Shown piece after piece: positions 42,415-51,872 of a stretch of DNA of 64,000 bases. Both the position numbers and the translations under genes were made by a program. Positions within the stretch are counted from its first letter, which is position 1, and every line of letters begins with the position of its first letter. Under the pieces are notes generated by a model that ran no database searches, had not been told where the DNA came from, and saw nothing but the letters and a program-made list of their open reading frames with translations. This DNA is from Dichetophora obliterata. Lineage: Eukaryota; Arthropoda; Insecta; Diptera; Sciomyzidae. The stretch covers positions 99,932,115-99,996,114 of the forward strand of contig OY986435.1 of the NCBI GenBank assembly GCA_963920525.1. Direction: 5' to 3'.

Positions 42415-43339
42415 GTCACAATTTCTATAAAATTTATTTTGTCATCCGTAGAAAAGTTGGAACGTTAATGAAATATCACTGATAATGTTTAATATTTTCC
42501 TAACGTACTCTTTTTTGTTCATTCAGTTGGTAGCATTTGATGGCAGAATTTTAAAACCGCCGATCTTGAGAGTGCAAAAATTTTGCATTTTTTCTACTTG
42601 TGAGGTCAACATTTTTGAGAAAGGAACACGATTCCATTTAAGAGGTCACAATTTTTTTTGAGAAAAGAATAGAAACGATAACTGCTCAAACAGGTTTTGA
42701 AGGTTTGTGTGAATGTGTAGATAATTAATGTCAGAGGCTGCATGTTTACTATGGTATTTAATTAAATTGAGTCCAAGTTCGAAGTATTCGTTATTTTTAC
42801 ACATTGCAGACATGCTTTTTGTTTGTTCAATTTGTTAAATAAAATAATTTTTCAAAGAAATTTAAGAATCAACACAATCTAGAGTTGGGTCGTTCCGGAC
42901 CTGCATAGTTCAAGCTTTTTTCTGATACTTGGCTTGCTAAATAACGCGAATCAATATTTTTAAAAATTATTTTATTAATAAAAAAATGTCACTTAAACTA
43001 AATTAGTTATTTTCAACAAATAACATTGTTAGTAAAAAATAAAATCAACTTAATTTGAACAAACAGTTCTAAGGTTATCATATATATACTTTTATTTAAG
43101 TCACTACTTTTATCATTTCACTAGCTAAACATTATTATTTAACACTTCTAAATTAAATAAATAATATATAATAAATAAAACCATGCTTAAATGGATAAAT
43201 ATTTCCATTTATATTTACTTCGTTTCTCGATCACTGCCACCAAAATAAAATTATTTTTTATCGTAAATATCGCCTGTTGAAAGTGTTACAACACCGACTT
43301 TCGATAATTTCGACAACTTCGAAACTTTCGAAGTTACAA
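42415..43339. other. Non-coding with a dispersed repeat
   Basis: Apart from the repeat at 42716-42880, A+T-rich DNA. The stretch 43284-43340 has imperfect TTACAACA..TTTCGA/TCGAAACTTTCGAAGTTACAAC symmetry that may be a small hairpin. Confidence 0.4.
42716..42880 (+). repeat. Dispersed repeat, copy 1
   Basis: TGTAGATAATTAATGTCAGAGG and about 160 following bases are matched in inverse orientation by about 63130-63315 (roughly 80%). Shared phrases: CTGCATGTTTACTA, TCCAAGTTCG.AGTATTCG, CTTTTTGTTTG. Class unknown. Confidence 0.65.
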
Positions 43340-43675
43340 CATGTTGCCACAGCATTCATATCGTTATCTGAGGCTGCAAAGGAAACAGTTTAGATTAGAA
43401 ATATTTTGGCGGATTTACACTGCAAACAGAACTCGCCAACTATTTTAAAAGAAGACAACCAAAGCTACCTCAGTCAAATAAAAGAAGAAAAATTCAGCAA
43501 CAGATATAAGCACATCGGTACTAAGTACTATTTTGTGAAAGACTAAGTCGACAAAAATTTTATCAAATGCGATTATTGCCCCACTAACGAAATGTTGGCA
43601 GACAAGTTGGCAAAGCCACTACCTACAACAAAGCTTGAGTATTTAAGAAATATGTCCAGCATGAAGTGCAAATGA
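43340..43675 (+). pseudogene. Ty1/copia pol C-terminus (RNase H)
   Basis: One frame of 112 codons with two in-frame stops. It reads ISLSEAAKE, an EDNQSYLSQIKEE-like segment, RYKHIGTKYYFVKD and CPTNEMLADKLAKPLP, the standard end of copia-type RNase H, then TGA at 43673-43675. A purine tract GACGAGGAG and an LTR-like TGTTAAAATATAC follow at once. Upstream parts of the element are absent. Not functional. Confidence 0.85.
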
Positions 43676-43682
43676 CGAGGAG

Positions 43683-43910
43683 TGTTAAAATATACAAACT
43701 TGTTTCTTATATACGGTACCATTTTTCTTCATGTTTTCATTTAAACAATAGTCTTTATTATTTTGTTATTTGTCATTTTGTGCAAATATATTTTTTTGTT
43801 CTCGAAATAAAATTATTTAAAACTGGTTGCTCCTGGCTTCTTAAATTGTACAAGTATTTAAGCATTTTTGACAGTTTTTTAATTTAATATGCTGTCAGAA
43901 AGCTTGCACT
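43683..43910 (+). repeat. Probable 3' LTR of the copia remnant
   Basis: Begins TGTTAAAATATACAAACTTG directly after the polypurine tract. The right end is not fixed because no second LTR is in the window and an inverted-repeat element starts at 43912. AATAAAATT at about 43806 could be its polyadenylation signal. Confidence 0.5.
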
Positions 43911-43911
43911 A

Positions 43912-44272
43912 AATTAAGAGTCGACTTTTATTTTGACTATGATAATGGGCCATTAAAGTTAAATAAAAAAATTGGTTTGCATAGCCAGGGATTGAACTCG
44001 GACTGCGTAGCTTAAAGTCGAATGTCTTAACACTATGCTATTTTTTTTGCTTGATTCTGTATGCAAAAAATGTAGAGAAAAATATGCGCTCAACAACTCT
44101 GAAGTCTGAAGAGCGCGTCCTTAAAGCATACCAAAACTGCGCATAAAATGAGGTGTTTCTACGAGCGCTTTTTATTTTTCCACTGGGCAGTATACTGGCC
44201 TGTGTAGCATGCCTGTAAGCGATTACTTCTGCAGAATGCTCCCATAGTCAAAATAAAATTCGACTCTAAATT
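43912..44272. mobile_element. 361-bp inverted-repeat element at the 5' edge of the RING-gag element
   Basis: Arms AATTAAGAGTCGACTTTTATTTTGACTATG and inverse AATTTAGAGTCGAATTTTATTTTGACTATG, flanked by TA at 43910-43911 and 44273-44274. It carries a tRNA-like segment near its left arm. TA target suggests Tc1/mariner-type mobilisation. Confidence 0.7.
43985..44044 (-). other. tRNA-like segment lacking a D arm
   Basis: On the minus strand a 60-base segment begins GCATAG and ends CTATGC (perfect 6-bp acceptor-like pairing), with TTAAGACATTCGACTTTAAGC in the anticodon-arm position and a B-box-like GAGTTCAATCC. D arm is missing and the T stem pairs poorly, so it is not a working tRNA; probably SINE-derived or captured. 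Confidence 0.35.
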
Positions 44273-44275
44273 TAG

Positions 44276-45694
44276 GTGGAGCTAGCTGGAAATTGCTGCA
44301 GCATTTGCTCGCAGTCCTTCGGCAAGGCTGATGACCTGGTGGCAACACCATGCAGTCATATTTTCCACAAAGATTGCATATCCCCTTGGGTAATAAAGGC
44401 TCACAGCTGTCCGCTGTGCCGCACGTTGTGCACAGTTAAGAAACTTAAGCCATGGCAACCGAATCAGGTGGTCGATTCTCCTTTACTTTCTCCTAGTAGG
44501 CCGAATGAGAGCCAAGGGGCATTACGAAAAGAACGCCCGGTCACTAGAAGCCAAAGAAACCTAGGTTTCAGTCAGGCACAATTACCGGATTTAAACATGT
44601 CGGGAATGCAACCCGTGCAAAAAGGGTCGGTCGAACTAAACTCTAACCAAGTAGCTAGCGCATTAACTCTAGGTCCTTCTGATCAATTTCAGTCCTCGGT
44701 GGCTTGACATCAGTATTCGGATAGTGATTTGCAGCACTTGATTAATGAGGCAGTTCGTACCGAACTCGCTAAATTGCAAATTAATCCAGTCAGACATACT
44801 CCTCATGGAGTTACATCCAGTAGTAACCCCTTGCGGAATTTTCAGCAAAACTTGGAGCCATTGCCAAGTATGAATTCGGCACCGAATGTTTATAGTGTTC
44901 CTCCACCAAACTTTATGCCCGCTTCACCTTCAACTTCGGGTCACAATCGACAGTTTGTCCAGAGTATGCCAGCTCATTACACACCGAGTAGCATGCCGCA
45001 TAACAGTGTGTATGCTCCGGGACCTGCTTTGCAAATTGTACCGTCAGAGAACGTTGCCAGTTTGATTTCCAATTGGAAAGTAACGTTCAGTGGCAAGGAA
45101 GATGCCTTAACAGTTGATAAATTTATTTATCGAGTGCACGCTCTGACGATGCAAAGTTTGCGAGGAGATTTTGGAGCATTGTGCTGTCATGCGCACATGT
45201 TGTTCGTTGGAAAGGCGCTGGAATGGTTTTGGCGTTACCATCGAAGTGTGCCTAGGGTTGAATGGGGTGCGTTGTGCGCAGAGCTTCGTAGTCAATTTTG
45301 CGATCGCAGAACCGATTTAGATATCATGGATCTGGTGCGCAATAGGAAGCAAAAGTTTGACGAAAAGTTTGATGAGTTTTATGAGGCAGTTTTGCAATTG
45401 ACTGATAAATTACAGCGGCCTCTTGATTCTCATGTTTTGCTGGAGATTCTGCAAAGGAATTTGCGTTTGGATGTTAGGCGTAGTTTGTTGTATGTTCCCA
45501 TACAAAGTGTTAGCCGGCTTCGCGCGTTTGTTCAGAGACGTGAATTGCTCGATGAAGAGTACGGGAGAAATTCTCGTAACTATCAAAATCAGCGTCAGGT
45601 TTCTGAGCTGGCATGCGAGTCTGGTGACACGAACGCTACACCTACCAATAAGAATAATGATGTTTTTTTAGATTTACCAACTGCACCTCATTAA
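44276..45694 (+). pseudogene. gag: Gag with N-terminal RING-H2 finger, one in-frame TGA
   Basis: One frame throughout. The first codon after a TAG is GTG at 44276, so the true start is lost or lies upstream through splicing. Residues 8-48 form a complete RING-H2 finger: C8-x2-C11-x14-C26-x1-H28-x2-H31-x2-C34-x10-C45-x2-C48, with the conserved Pro46 and Trp38 that contact E2 enzymes in E3 ligases. A Ser/Pro/Gln-rich linker with the TGA (44705-44707) follows, then a Pro-rich part, and a capsid-like core (NWKVTFSGKEDALTVDKFIY, WFWRYHRSVP, LRSQFCDRRTD) similar to that of the nested element's Gag. No CCHC knuckle. Ends TAA 45692-45694. Ubiquitin-ligase activity is inferred from the finger only. 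Confidence 0.85.
45664..45670 (+). promoter_or_regulatory. -1 ribosomal frameshift site TTTTTTA
   Basis: T-TTT-TTA in gag phase (codons GTT TTT TTA at 45662-45670), 24 bases before the gag stop. The pol frame is -1 relative to gag; a TGA sits in the pol frame just upstream (45660-45662) and the frame is open after the slip. This is the same heptamer class as used by lentiviruses. Confidence 0.75.
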
Positions 45695-48600
45695 CTTGTG
45701 AGGTGGCTTGCCAAACAGAGGCAATTTCAGACGTACAAAATGTTCAAGTTAGGATTTTAAAACCTGAAAAACCGGCTCCTAATGCGCCTCAGAGGACATT
45801 CAAACCTCTGCACGTACGATGGCTCGAATACAACGCTGCTAGGCGGCGTATTTTCCAGAGTGAGGGCTCCAGCCAGACCAGGTGCAAGAAAAAACGACGA
45901 TCAACTGCGAGATTGAGGCAATTTTGGAAAAGGGTCAGAGATTTGAGAAAGTTTGCGTGTTCGGCGGTGTTGTCGGCTGCTCCTGCGAAAGATATTCGTC
46001 CTTATGCCCCGGTCTCATTAGCCGGCGAAATGTTGATAGGATTGATCGATACGGGCGCTACTATCAGTTGCATAGCCAATAATTTGGCTGAAAAACTAAT
46101 GGCTAATCAGCATCTGAATTGGCAAAGGTACTCGATCAATCTGAAGACGGCGGACGGGACGAGTCATGCTTCTGCAGGAGTACTTGACACCACCATCACC
46201 TTCCGAGGAATCACCAAACCACTCAAGTTTTTGATAGTTTCAACTTTGTCTCAAGACTTGTATTTGGGAGTTGATTTTGTAAAAGCTTTTGACTTGGCTG
46301 GGGATCTCTTTCTGGAAAACTACAACTGCTCTCTTATTAATGAAGTATCAGAAGTAGATTCGACACGCCATGTGCTTACTGCTCGTCAGCAGGCAAGACT
46401 CAATGCAACAATTTTACTTTTTCCATCTTTTTCTGAAATAGGCTTAGACCGCACCAGCTTGATTAGTCATGTCATTGACGTAGGGAATGCCAAGGCAGTC
46501 AAACAACGGCATTTCGTGGTTTCTCCTGGTGTCGAAAAACTCCTTTTCGCTGAGGTCGACCGCATGTTGACTCTTGGTGTGATTGAGGAGTCTCAGAGCT
46601 CTTGGTCATCTCCAGTGGCACTGATAGTCAAACCAAACAAAGTGAGGCTATGTCTAGATGCGCGCAAGGTCAATGAGGTTACCGTGAAGGATGCTTATCC
46701 TCTGCCGCTCATTGACGGAATCCTCAGTCGGCTTCCAAAAGCTGAATTTATTTCGAGCCTAGACCTGAAGGACGCCTTTTGGCAGATTCCGTTAGATGAA
46801 GCGTCAAAGGAGAAGACAGCCTTCACGGTGCCGAATCGACCTCTGTACCAGTTTGTCACGATGCCCTTTGGCCTCTGCAATGCGCCGCAGACGATGTCCC
46901 GGTTGATGGACAAGGTCATACCTGCTCTCCTGAGAACAAAAGTATTTGTATATCTTGACGATTTGTTGTTAATCACCGAGACGTTTGACGATCACTTAGC
47001 CTTGCTTCTGGAGGTAGCCAACTGCATTAAACACGCTGGCCTAACCATCAATATTGAAAAGAGCAAGTTTTTGCTTAAGCAAATTCACTACCTTGGTCAC
47101 GTGATTGGTCATGGAACCATCAGTACTGATCCAGAAAAGGTGCAAGCGATTCGAGATTTTCCCTTGCCAAAAACTGTGCGACAGCTTCGTCGTTTTCTCG
47201 GTGTCTGTGGATGGTACCAGAGGTTCGTGCTCAACTACGCTGCCATTTCAACCCCGTTGACCAACTTGTTGCAGAAAGCGAAAAAATTTGTTTGGACTGA
47301 GGAGTCGATAGCAGCTTTTGAGACCCTCAAAAATAGCCTTACTAGTGCACCTGTGCTTCATAGCCCTGATTTTTCGCTTCCGTTTTCAATCCAATGCGAT
47401 GCCTCTCAGTATGGAGTCGGAGCCTTTCTGGCTCAACGTGATGATGATGAAAATGAAGTCCCGATTGCGTATATGTCACATAAATTTAACCAAGCGCAAC
47501 GAAACTATACCGTTTCAGAACAAAAATGTCTTGCAGCGGTCATGGCCATAAAAAAATTTCGAGCTTACGTCGAAAGGCATGAATTCGAAGTGATCACTGA
47601 TCACGCGTCTTTAAAATGGTTAATGGGCCAAACCGACCTGCATGGCAGACTTGCTCGCTGGGCTTTGAAACTTCAAGGTTTCAAATTTAAAATCATTCAT
47701 CGCAAAGGTAGCCAAAACGTTGTTCCCGATTCGTTATCGAGAGTGCATTCGCCGGAGGATGCAGAAATTTCAGAACTGTCGGAGAACGCGGTTACGACTT
47801 GGCCAGTGTTGGATTTTTCTTCTGCACATTTTAAAACAGAAAATTATCTCGCCCTGGTCAACGAGTTCCAAAAAAGTAGTGACCAACAGCCAGACATACA
47901 GGTAGTGGACGGCTTAATTTACAAGCGCTGTGAGTTTGCAAGCGGTAATCCCACACAAGAAGAACAGTCATGGAAACTCTGGGTGCCTGAGGATTTGAGA
48001 AGATCTCTCATTGTTGAAGCTCATGATCACCCAATGAGTTCTCATGGTGGAATTCACAAAACGCTCACGCGACTCAAAATGTTGTATTTTTGGCCAAGAA
48101 TGGCAAAACAAGTCCGCGACTATGTGCTGGCGTGTGAAGTTTGCAAACTGACCAAAGCTCCGAATTACGTACTTCGTCCACCCATGGGACAACAACTAAC
48201 TTCTACCCGAATATTTCAGAGACTCTACGTTGACCTTTTAGGGCCTTACCTAAGGTCGCGCTCAGGGAACGTGGGTTTAGTGATTGTGCTTGACCACCTG
48301 TCGAAGTTTCATTTCTTGGAACCAATTCGGACGTTTACAGCCAAAAAGATTGTCGAATTTCTAGAGAAGCGAATTTTCGCAATTTGCGGTGTTCCCGAAA
48401 TTATAACCTCTGACAATGGCGTACAATTCCGATCTAATAGGTTTAAAGATTTAGTACAAAAATATGGTGTCAAGCATAATTTAACTGCAAATTATTCTCC
48501 TCAGTCAAATGCTGTCGAACGCGTGAATCGCTCAATAATCGCCGCTGTCCGCGTGTACATTCATCCAGACCAAAAAGATTGGGATGAAACCTTGTTCGCG

Positions 48601-49047
48601 ATAAGTGCTGCACTTCGCAGCTCAGTTCACTCTTCTTCAGGTTTTTCACCATATTTTGTTGTGTTCGGACAAAATATGATATGTCATGCTAAAAGCTACG
48701 AACTTCTGCGAAAACTAAAAATGCTGAAAGATCCCACAGCCGAGGTAAAGCCTGAAGAGAGAACTGAGTTGATTCGAGAACAAGTGAGAGAGAATCTGCG
48801 TCAGGCATTTGAGAAAAATGAGAAAATTTACAACATGCGCTCACGTCCCGTGAGTTTTGAAGTTGGTCAGATTGTTTACCGAAGAAGTTTCGCCCAAAGC
48901 AAGGCCTCTGAGCATTTTAACGCAAAGTTGGCAAACGTTTTCGAGAAAGCTAGGGTCACTAAGAAGATGGGTTCGGCATACTACGAGCTGGCTGATATGG
49001 CTAACAAACGGCTTGGTGTTTTTCATGCGAAAGACATTCGAGAATAG
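45670..49047 (+). CDS. pol: Pol polyprotein of the RING-gag gypsy element
   Basis: Open from the frameshift site to TAG 49045-49047; the GTG at 45703 is an internal codon. A basic linker (RCKKKRRSTARLRQFWKR) precedes the protease (GLIDTGATISCI, about 46040). RT: CLDARKVN, DLKDAFWQI, MPFGLCNAP, YLDDLLL (about 46951). RNase H: QCDASQYGVGAFL (47392), TDHASLKWL, PDSLSR. Integrase: HDHPMSSHGG....CEVCK zinc region, D (VDLLGPY), D (SDNGVQF), E (AVERVNRS). Ends LGVFHAKDIRE, like the other element's GTYHADKIKP. All catalytic residues are present and there is no internal stop, unlike gag. Confidence 0.92.
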   Translation, partial: RFTNCTSLTCEVACQTEAISDVQNVQVRILKPEKPAPNAPQRTFKPLHVRWLEYNAARRRIFQSEGSSQTRCKKKRRSTARLRQFWKRVRDLRKFACSAVLSAAPAKDIRPYAPVSLAGEMLIGLIDTGATISCIANNLAEKLMANQHLNWQRYSINLKTADGTSHASAGVLDTTITFRGITKPLKFLIVSTLSQDLYLGVDFVKAFDLAGDLFLENYNCSLINEVSEVDSTRHVLTARQQARLNATILLFPSFSEIGLDRTSLISHVIDVGNAKAVKQRHFVVSPGVEKLLFAEVDRMLTLGVIEESQSSWSSPVALIVKPNKVRLCLDARKVNEVTVKDAYPLPLIDGILSRLPKAEFISSLDLKDAFWQIPLDEASKEKTAFTVPNRPLYQFVTMPFGLCNAPQTMSRLMDKVIPALLRTKVFVYLDDLLLITETFDDHLALLLEVANCIKHAGLTINIEKSKFLLKQIHYLGHVIGHGTISTDPEKVQAIRDFPLPKTVRQLRRFLGVCGWYQRFVLNYAAISTPLTNLLQKAKKFVWTEESIAAFETLKNSLTSAPVLHSPDFSLPFSIQCDASQYGVGAFLAQRDDDENEVPIAYMSHKFNQAQRNYTVSEQKCLAAVMAIKKFRAYVERHEFEVITDHASLKWLMGQTDLHGRLARWALKLQGFKFKIIHRKGSQNVVPDSLSRVHSPEDAEISELSENAVTTWPVLDFSSAHFKTENYLALVNEFQKSSDQQPDIQVVDGLIYKRCEFASGNPTQEEQSWKLWVPEDLRRSLIVEAHDHPMSSHGGIHKTLTRLKMLYFWPRMAKQVRDYVLACEVCKLTKAPNYVLRPPMGQQLTSTRIFQRLYVDLLGPYLRSRSGNVGLVIVLDHLSKFHFLEPIRTFTAKKIVEFLEKRIFAICGVPEIITSDNGVQFRSNRFKDLVQKYGVKHNLTANYSPQSNAVERVNRSIIAAVRVYIHPDQKDWDETLFAISAALRSSVHSSSGFSPYFVVFGQNMICHAKSYELLRKLKMLKDPTAEVKPEERTELIREQVRENLRQAFEKNEKIYNMRSRPVSFEVGQIVYRRSFAQSKASEHFNAKLANVFEKARVTKKMGSAYYELADMANKRLGVFHAKDIRE

Positions 49048-49130
49048 TGCCTTCAGTTCTTGTAACGCGTGCTAGACGGTTTCGAATAACTGCTTTGTAA
49101 CGGCACCAAATCTCACTTTTTGCGTTCTTG

Positions 49131-49280
49131 GGGTTGTTCACGATGTGGTGTATTTGTTATCAAATCTTGGTACAACATTTTCAATCCATACCACGTATCG
49201 TGAACACACCTTTGATACTGCCTTGTATTTTTTTCAAAATACACAAGGTATTATCAAATGCGCAGCATCGTGAACGACCC
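49131..49280. mobile_element. 150-bp MITE with GGGT(T/C)GTTCACGATG ends
   Basis: Inverted ends GGGTTGTTCACGATGTGG and inverse GGGTCGTTCACGATGCTG; internal inverse words ACGTATCGTGAACAC and TTATCAAAT show further symmetry. It lies 35 bp inside the LTR start. Target duplication not clear. Confidence 0.7.
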
Positions 49281-49392
49281 TAACTCGTAAAGGCGGCAAA
49301 GTGTTATTTGACCGTGATATTTACGAATGTGACAGCTGATTACAGTGCTGACAAAATAGCGCACACAGCCTCACTGAGCACGTTGGTGATAC

Positions 49393-49680
49393 TAGCGAAC
49401 GCTTCACTAGCTGGCGTCAAACTGGCTAGCGCTCCACACACTATCGGCACACCAGGCTGCGCAAAGTAGCTAACGTCTGTTAGCGAACGCTTCACTAGCT
49501 GGCGTCAAACTGGCTAGCGCTCCCTACACTAGCGGCACACCAGGCTGCGCAAATTAACTAGCGCTCCATACATAGCCAGTGCCCTAGCACACGGCCCACA
49601 GCCACACACATCCAGAAGAAAAGCTAGCGCTCCATACATAGCCAGTACCCTAGCGCAAGGTCCACAGCCACACATCCAAA
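49393..49680 (+). repeat. Tandem duplications rich in CTAGCG
   Basis: An 88-bp unit beginning TAGCGAACGCTTCACTAGCT occurs at 49393 and 49481; a second unit of about 67 bp beginning GCTAGCGCTCCATACATAGC occurs at about 49558 and 49625. GCTAGC/CTAGCG words pervade the region. Part of the LTR. Confidence 0.75.
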
Positions 49681-49710
49681 TACTAGCTAGTGCTCCACGG
49701 AATGCAGCTA

Positions 49711-49925
49711 GCGTAGACGTCGACAACGTCATCAACGTCGACAACGTCATCAGCGTCGACAAAGTCATAGACGTCGACAACGTCATCAACGTCGACAACG
49801 TCATCAACGTCAACAACGTCATCAACGTCGACAACGTCATCAACGTCGACGACGTCATCAACGTCGACAACGTCATCAACGTCAACAACGTCATCAACGT
49901 CGACAACGTCATCAACGTCATCAAT
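49711..49925 (+). repeat. 18-bp minisatellite (GTCGACAACGTCATCAAC)
   Basis: About 12 units with few variants. On the minus strand two frames stay open through it (Val-Asp-Asp-Val or Leu-Met-Thr repeats), giving spurious ORFs at 49529-49999 and 49683-50063. Unit contains SalI-like GTCGAC palindromes and ACGT. Within the LTR. Confidence 0.9.
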
Positions 49926-50199
49926 GCGGGTGCTATGTCCAAAATTGCATAACAACAACAACAGCAAACAACAACTGCAGCAACTAATTGCAGCACCAAC
50001 AGCTGCAGCGAACTGTTGCAGCAAACAAAAACTACAGCAACATAAAATGGACACCATCATCACTGGGACACCAGGTTTCTTTTGTTTCCTACTTGCTCTC
50101 CTATATGTTTATAAAACTTATAATTAATTGTCAATTGAATTTTACCTAGGTATTTTAAATTCCAAAATTTTTTTTATGGAAAGCCTGACCTATCTAAGG

Positions 50200-51130
50200 C
50201 TAAACAAACTATATTTTATTTTAAAACTAACTTAAGCTGACTTGAAGTGGAGTTAAATAGAGCTAGTACTGAATGAAGGTAAAACTATCTTAAACTTGAA
50301 CTAACTAAATTGAACAAAAGTTTAATATGGCTAAACTGGGGTAGAACTTAAACTTAAACTAACTAAGACTGAATTGAAATAGGATTTAATATAACTAAAT
50401 CTAGATTGAAACACAATTTTGACTAACTTAAGCTAAATTGAAATAAAAGTTAAAATGAAACGTAACAAAAGTAAAACTAATATAAATTTACACTATTGAA
50501 ATTAAACTAAATATAATCGGAAACTAAATTAAAAATCAAACCAACTTAAACTAATCGGAAATAAATACAAATGAAATTTAAATTAAAACTAATACTAACT
50601 AAATTCAAATCAAAACAAAACTAATATAAACTTAAATTAAATCGCAATAGAACTAGAACAAAATTAAACTAAACAATGTTTATTCTTGTTTATATAATTG
50701 TTTATATAAATATAAATCAAACAAAGATTGGAATTGTAAAATAAACCAAAACTAAAATAAAAATAAATTGAATGGAATCTAATATAAACTTAAATAGAAC
50801 GGGATACAAAATTGATTGAACTACAATAGAATGAATATAACATAAAAATAAAACGAACTAGAACTAATATAAACTATAATAAAAAGAACGTAAACGTAAA
50901 ATTTAACCGCGCCAATACTAAAATGGTTTATAAAATTTAAACTAAATTGAAATAAAATTTTTTATAAAATTTAAACTAAATTGAAAGAAATTTTTTTAAT
51001 TTAGTTTAAACTAAATTGAAATAGAATTTGCTATAAAAGTTGAACTAATTGGAAAGAAAATTTCAATCTAATTTAAAATCAAGTTTGAGATAAAAATAAT
51101 ACGTATCTAGAACTAAGCAAAAGTTAAACT
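50200..51130 (+). repeat. Degenerate AAACTAAATTGAAAT low-complexity block
   Basis: About 900 bp composed of variants of AACTAAA, TTGAAATAAAATT and ACTAATATAAACT with a loose 20-40-bp periodicity. Almost no G on this strand. Looks like an old minisatellite decayed inside the LTR. Confidence 0.65.
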
Positions 51131-51872
51131 AAGCTAACAAGAAACTTTTCTTAACACTACTAAAATTAACACTACTTTTTAGAAAAAAAAAGTAACATAC
51201 TTTAAGATTTACTACTTTTCATAATGACAGTCATGTACTGAGAAAAAAAAGAGAAAAAAAAATTAACTTACTTTAATATTTACCATTTTTCATAATGACA
51301 GTCATGCACTGAAAAAATTAAAACATACTTTAATATGTATTTTTTTAACATACTTAAATAAAACATTGTAATATGAGTATTTCAAGTTAAATCCTTTTTA
51401 TTTGGTCGAGGGAGTAGAAGATGTTTGCTTTTGGGAGGGTTTTCTATATATTTAGCCCCTGAACCCTCACGGAAGGGAGGGAAAAGTGTGGGCCGAGCTC
51501 GTCAACCAGAGCTCAAAGAGTAGTTGTTGGATGATTGGGCCAGGGGTGCCCAAACGGTTTCCTTTATTTAATTATTTTTTTTCTGATTAATATTTTCTCG
51601 TTTCAGCAAATTTTTTTTTTGTATTTTTGGACCGCGGGTCACTGGACCGGGGCGATGGTACCACCTCTGTGAGTGAGCGGCCTTATAAATACTGGTCATC
51701 GAGAACCAGGGGCGCTGTAATAAGGCGCCCTCAAGCTAAATGCACAGGGCCGCCCTCTCGCAGAGATGGTAGCACCGCTCCACAACAACAAAATTTTACA
51801 AATTTTTAAATCTAAAATTTATTTTGGAATTTTAACGTCATACGGTGCCCGGTAAACTTCGCTTCCGTTACA

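Larger units (their letters stand above)
44276..51872 (+). mobile_element. Ty3/gypsy element with RING-finger Gag, 5' LTR missing
   Basis: Gag and pol (44276-49047) are followed after 48 bp by a 3' LTR with ends TGTAACGG...CCGTTACA. No matching 5' LTR or PBS exists upstream; instead an inverted-repeat element and a copia tail adjoin the first gag codon. Pol is close in layout to that of the nested element at 20274-31521 (same motif order, 1,100 residues), so both belong to one broad group, but Gag differs by an N-terminal RING-H2 finger and lack of zinc knuckles. One in-frame TGA breaks gag. Confidence 0.88.
49096..51872 (+). repeat. 3' LTR of the RING-gag element, about 2.8 kb with insert and arrays
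   Basis: Starts TGTAACGGCACC and ends CTTCGCTTCCGTTACA, complementary-looking ends as in the nested element (TGTTACGG..CGTAACA). Inside are a 150-bp MITE, several tandem arrays (49393-49680, 49711-49925), a CAA/CAG-rich patch (49945-50045), and about 900 bp of degenerate AAACTAAATTGAAAT-type repeats (50200-51130). A TTATAAAT at 51683 in a GC-richer stretch may be a TATA box. Because no partner LTR is present, the limits rest on end symmetry and on position after pol. Confidence 0.65.

Noticed and set aside
44276..44278. GTG as a genuine start codon of RING-gag
   Set aside because: Nuclear genes rarely use GTG; it is just the first codon after the TAG created at the TIR element border.
49529..50063. 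Long minus-strand ORFs with Leu-Met-Thr or Val-Asp-Asp-Val repeats
   Set aside because: They are translations of the 18-bp minisatellite in the LTR; a unit divisible by three stays open in any stop-free frame.
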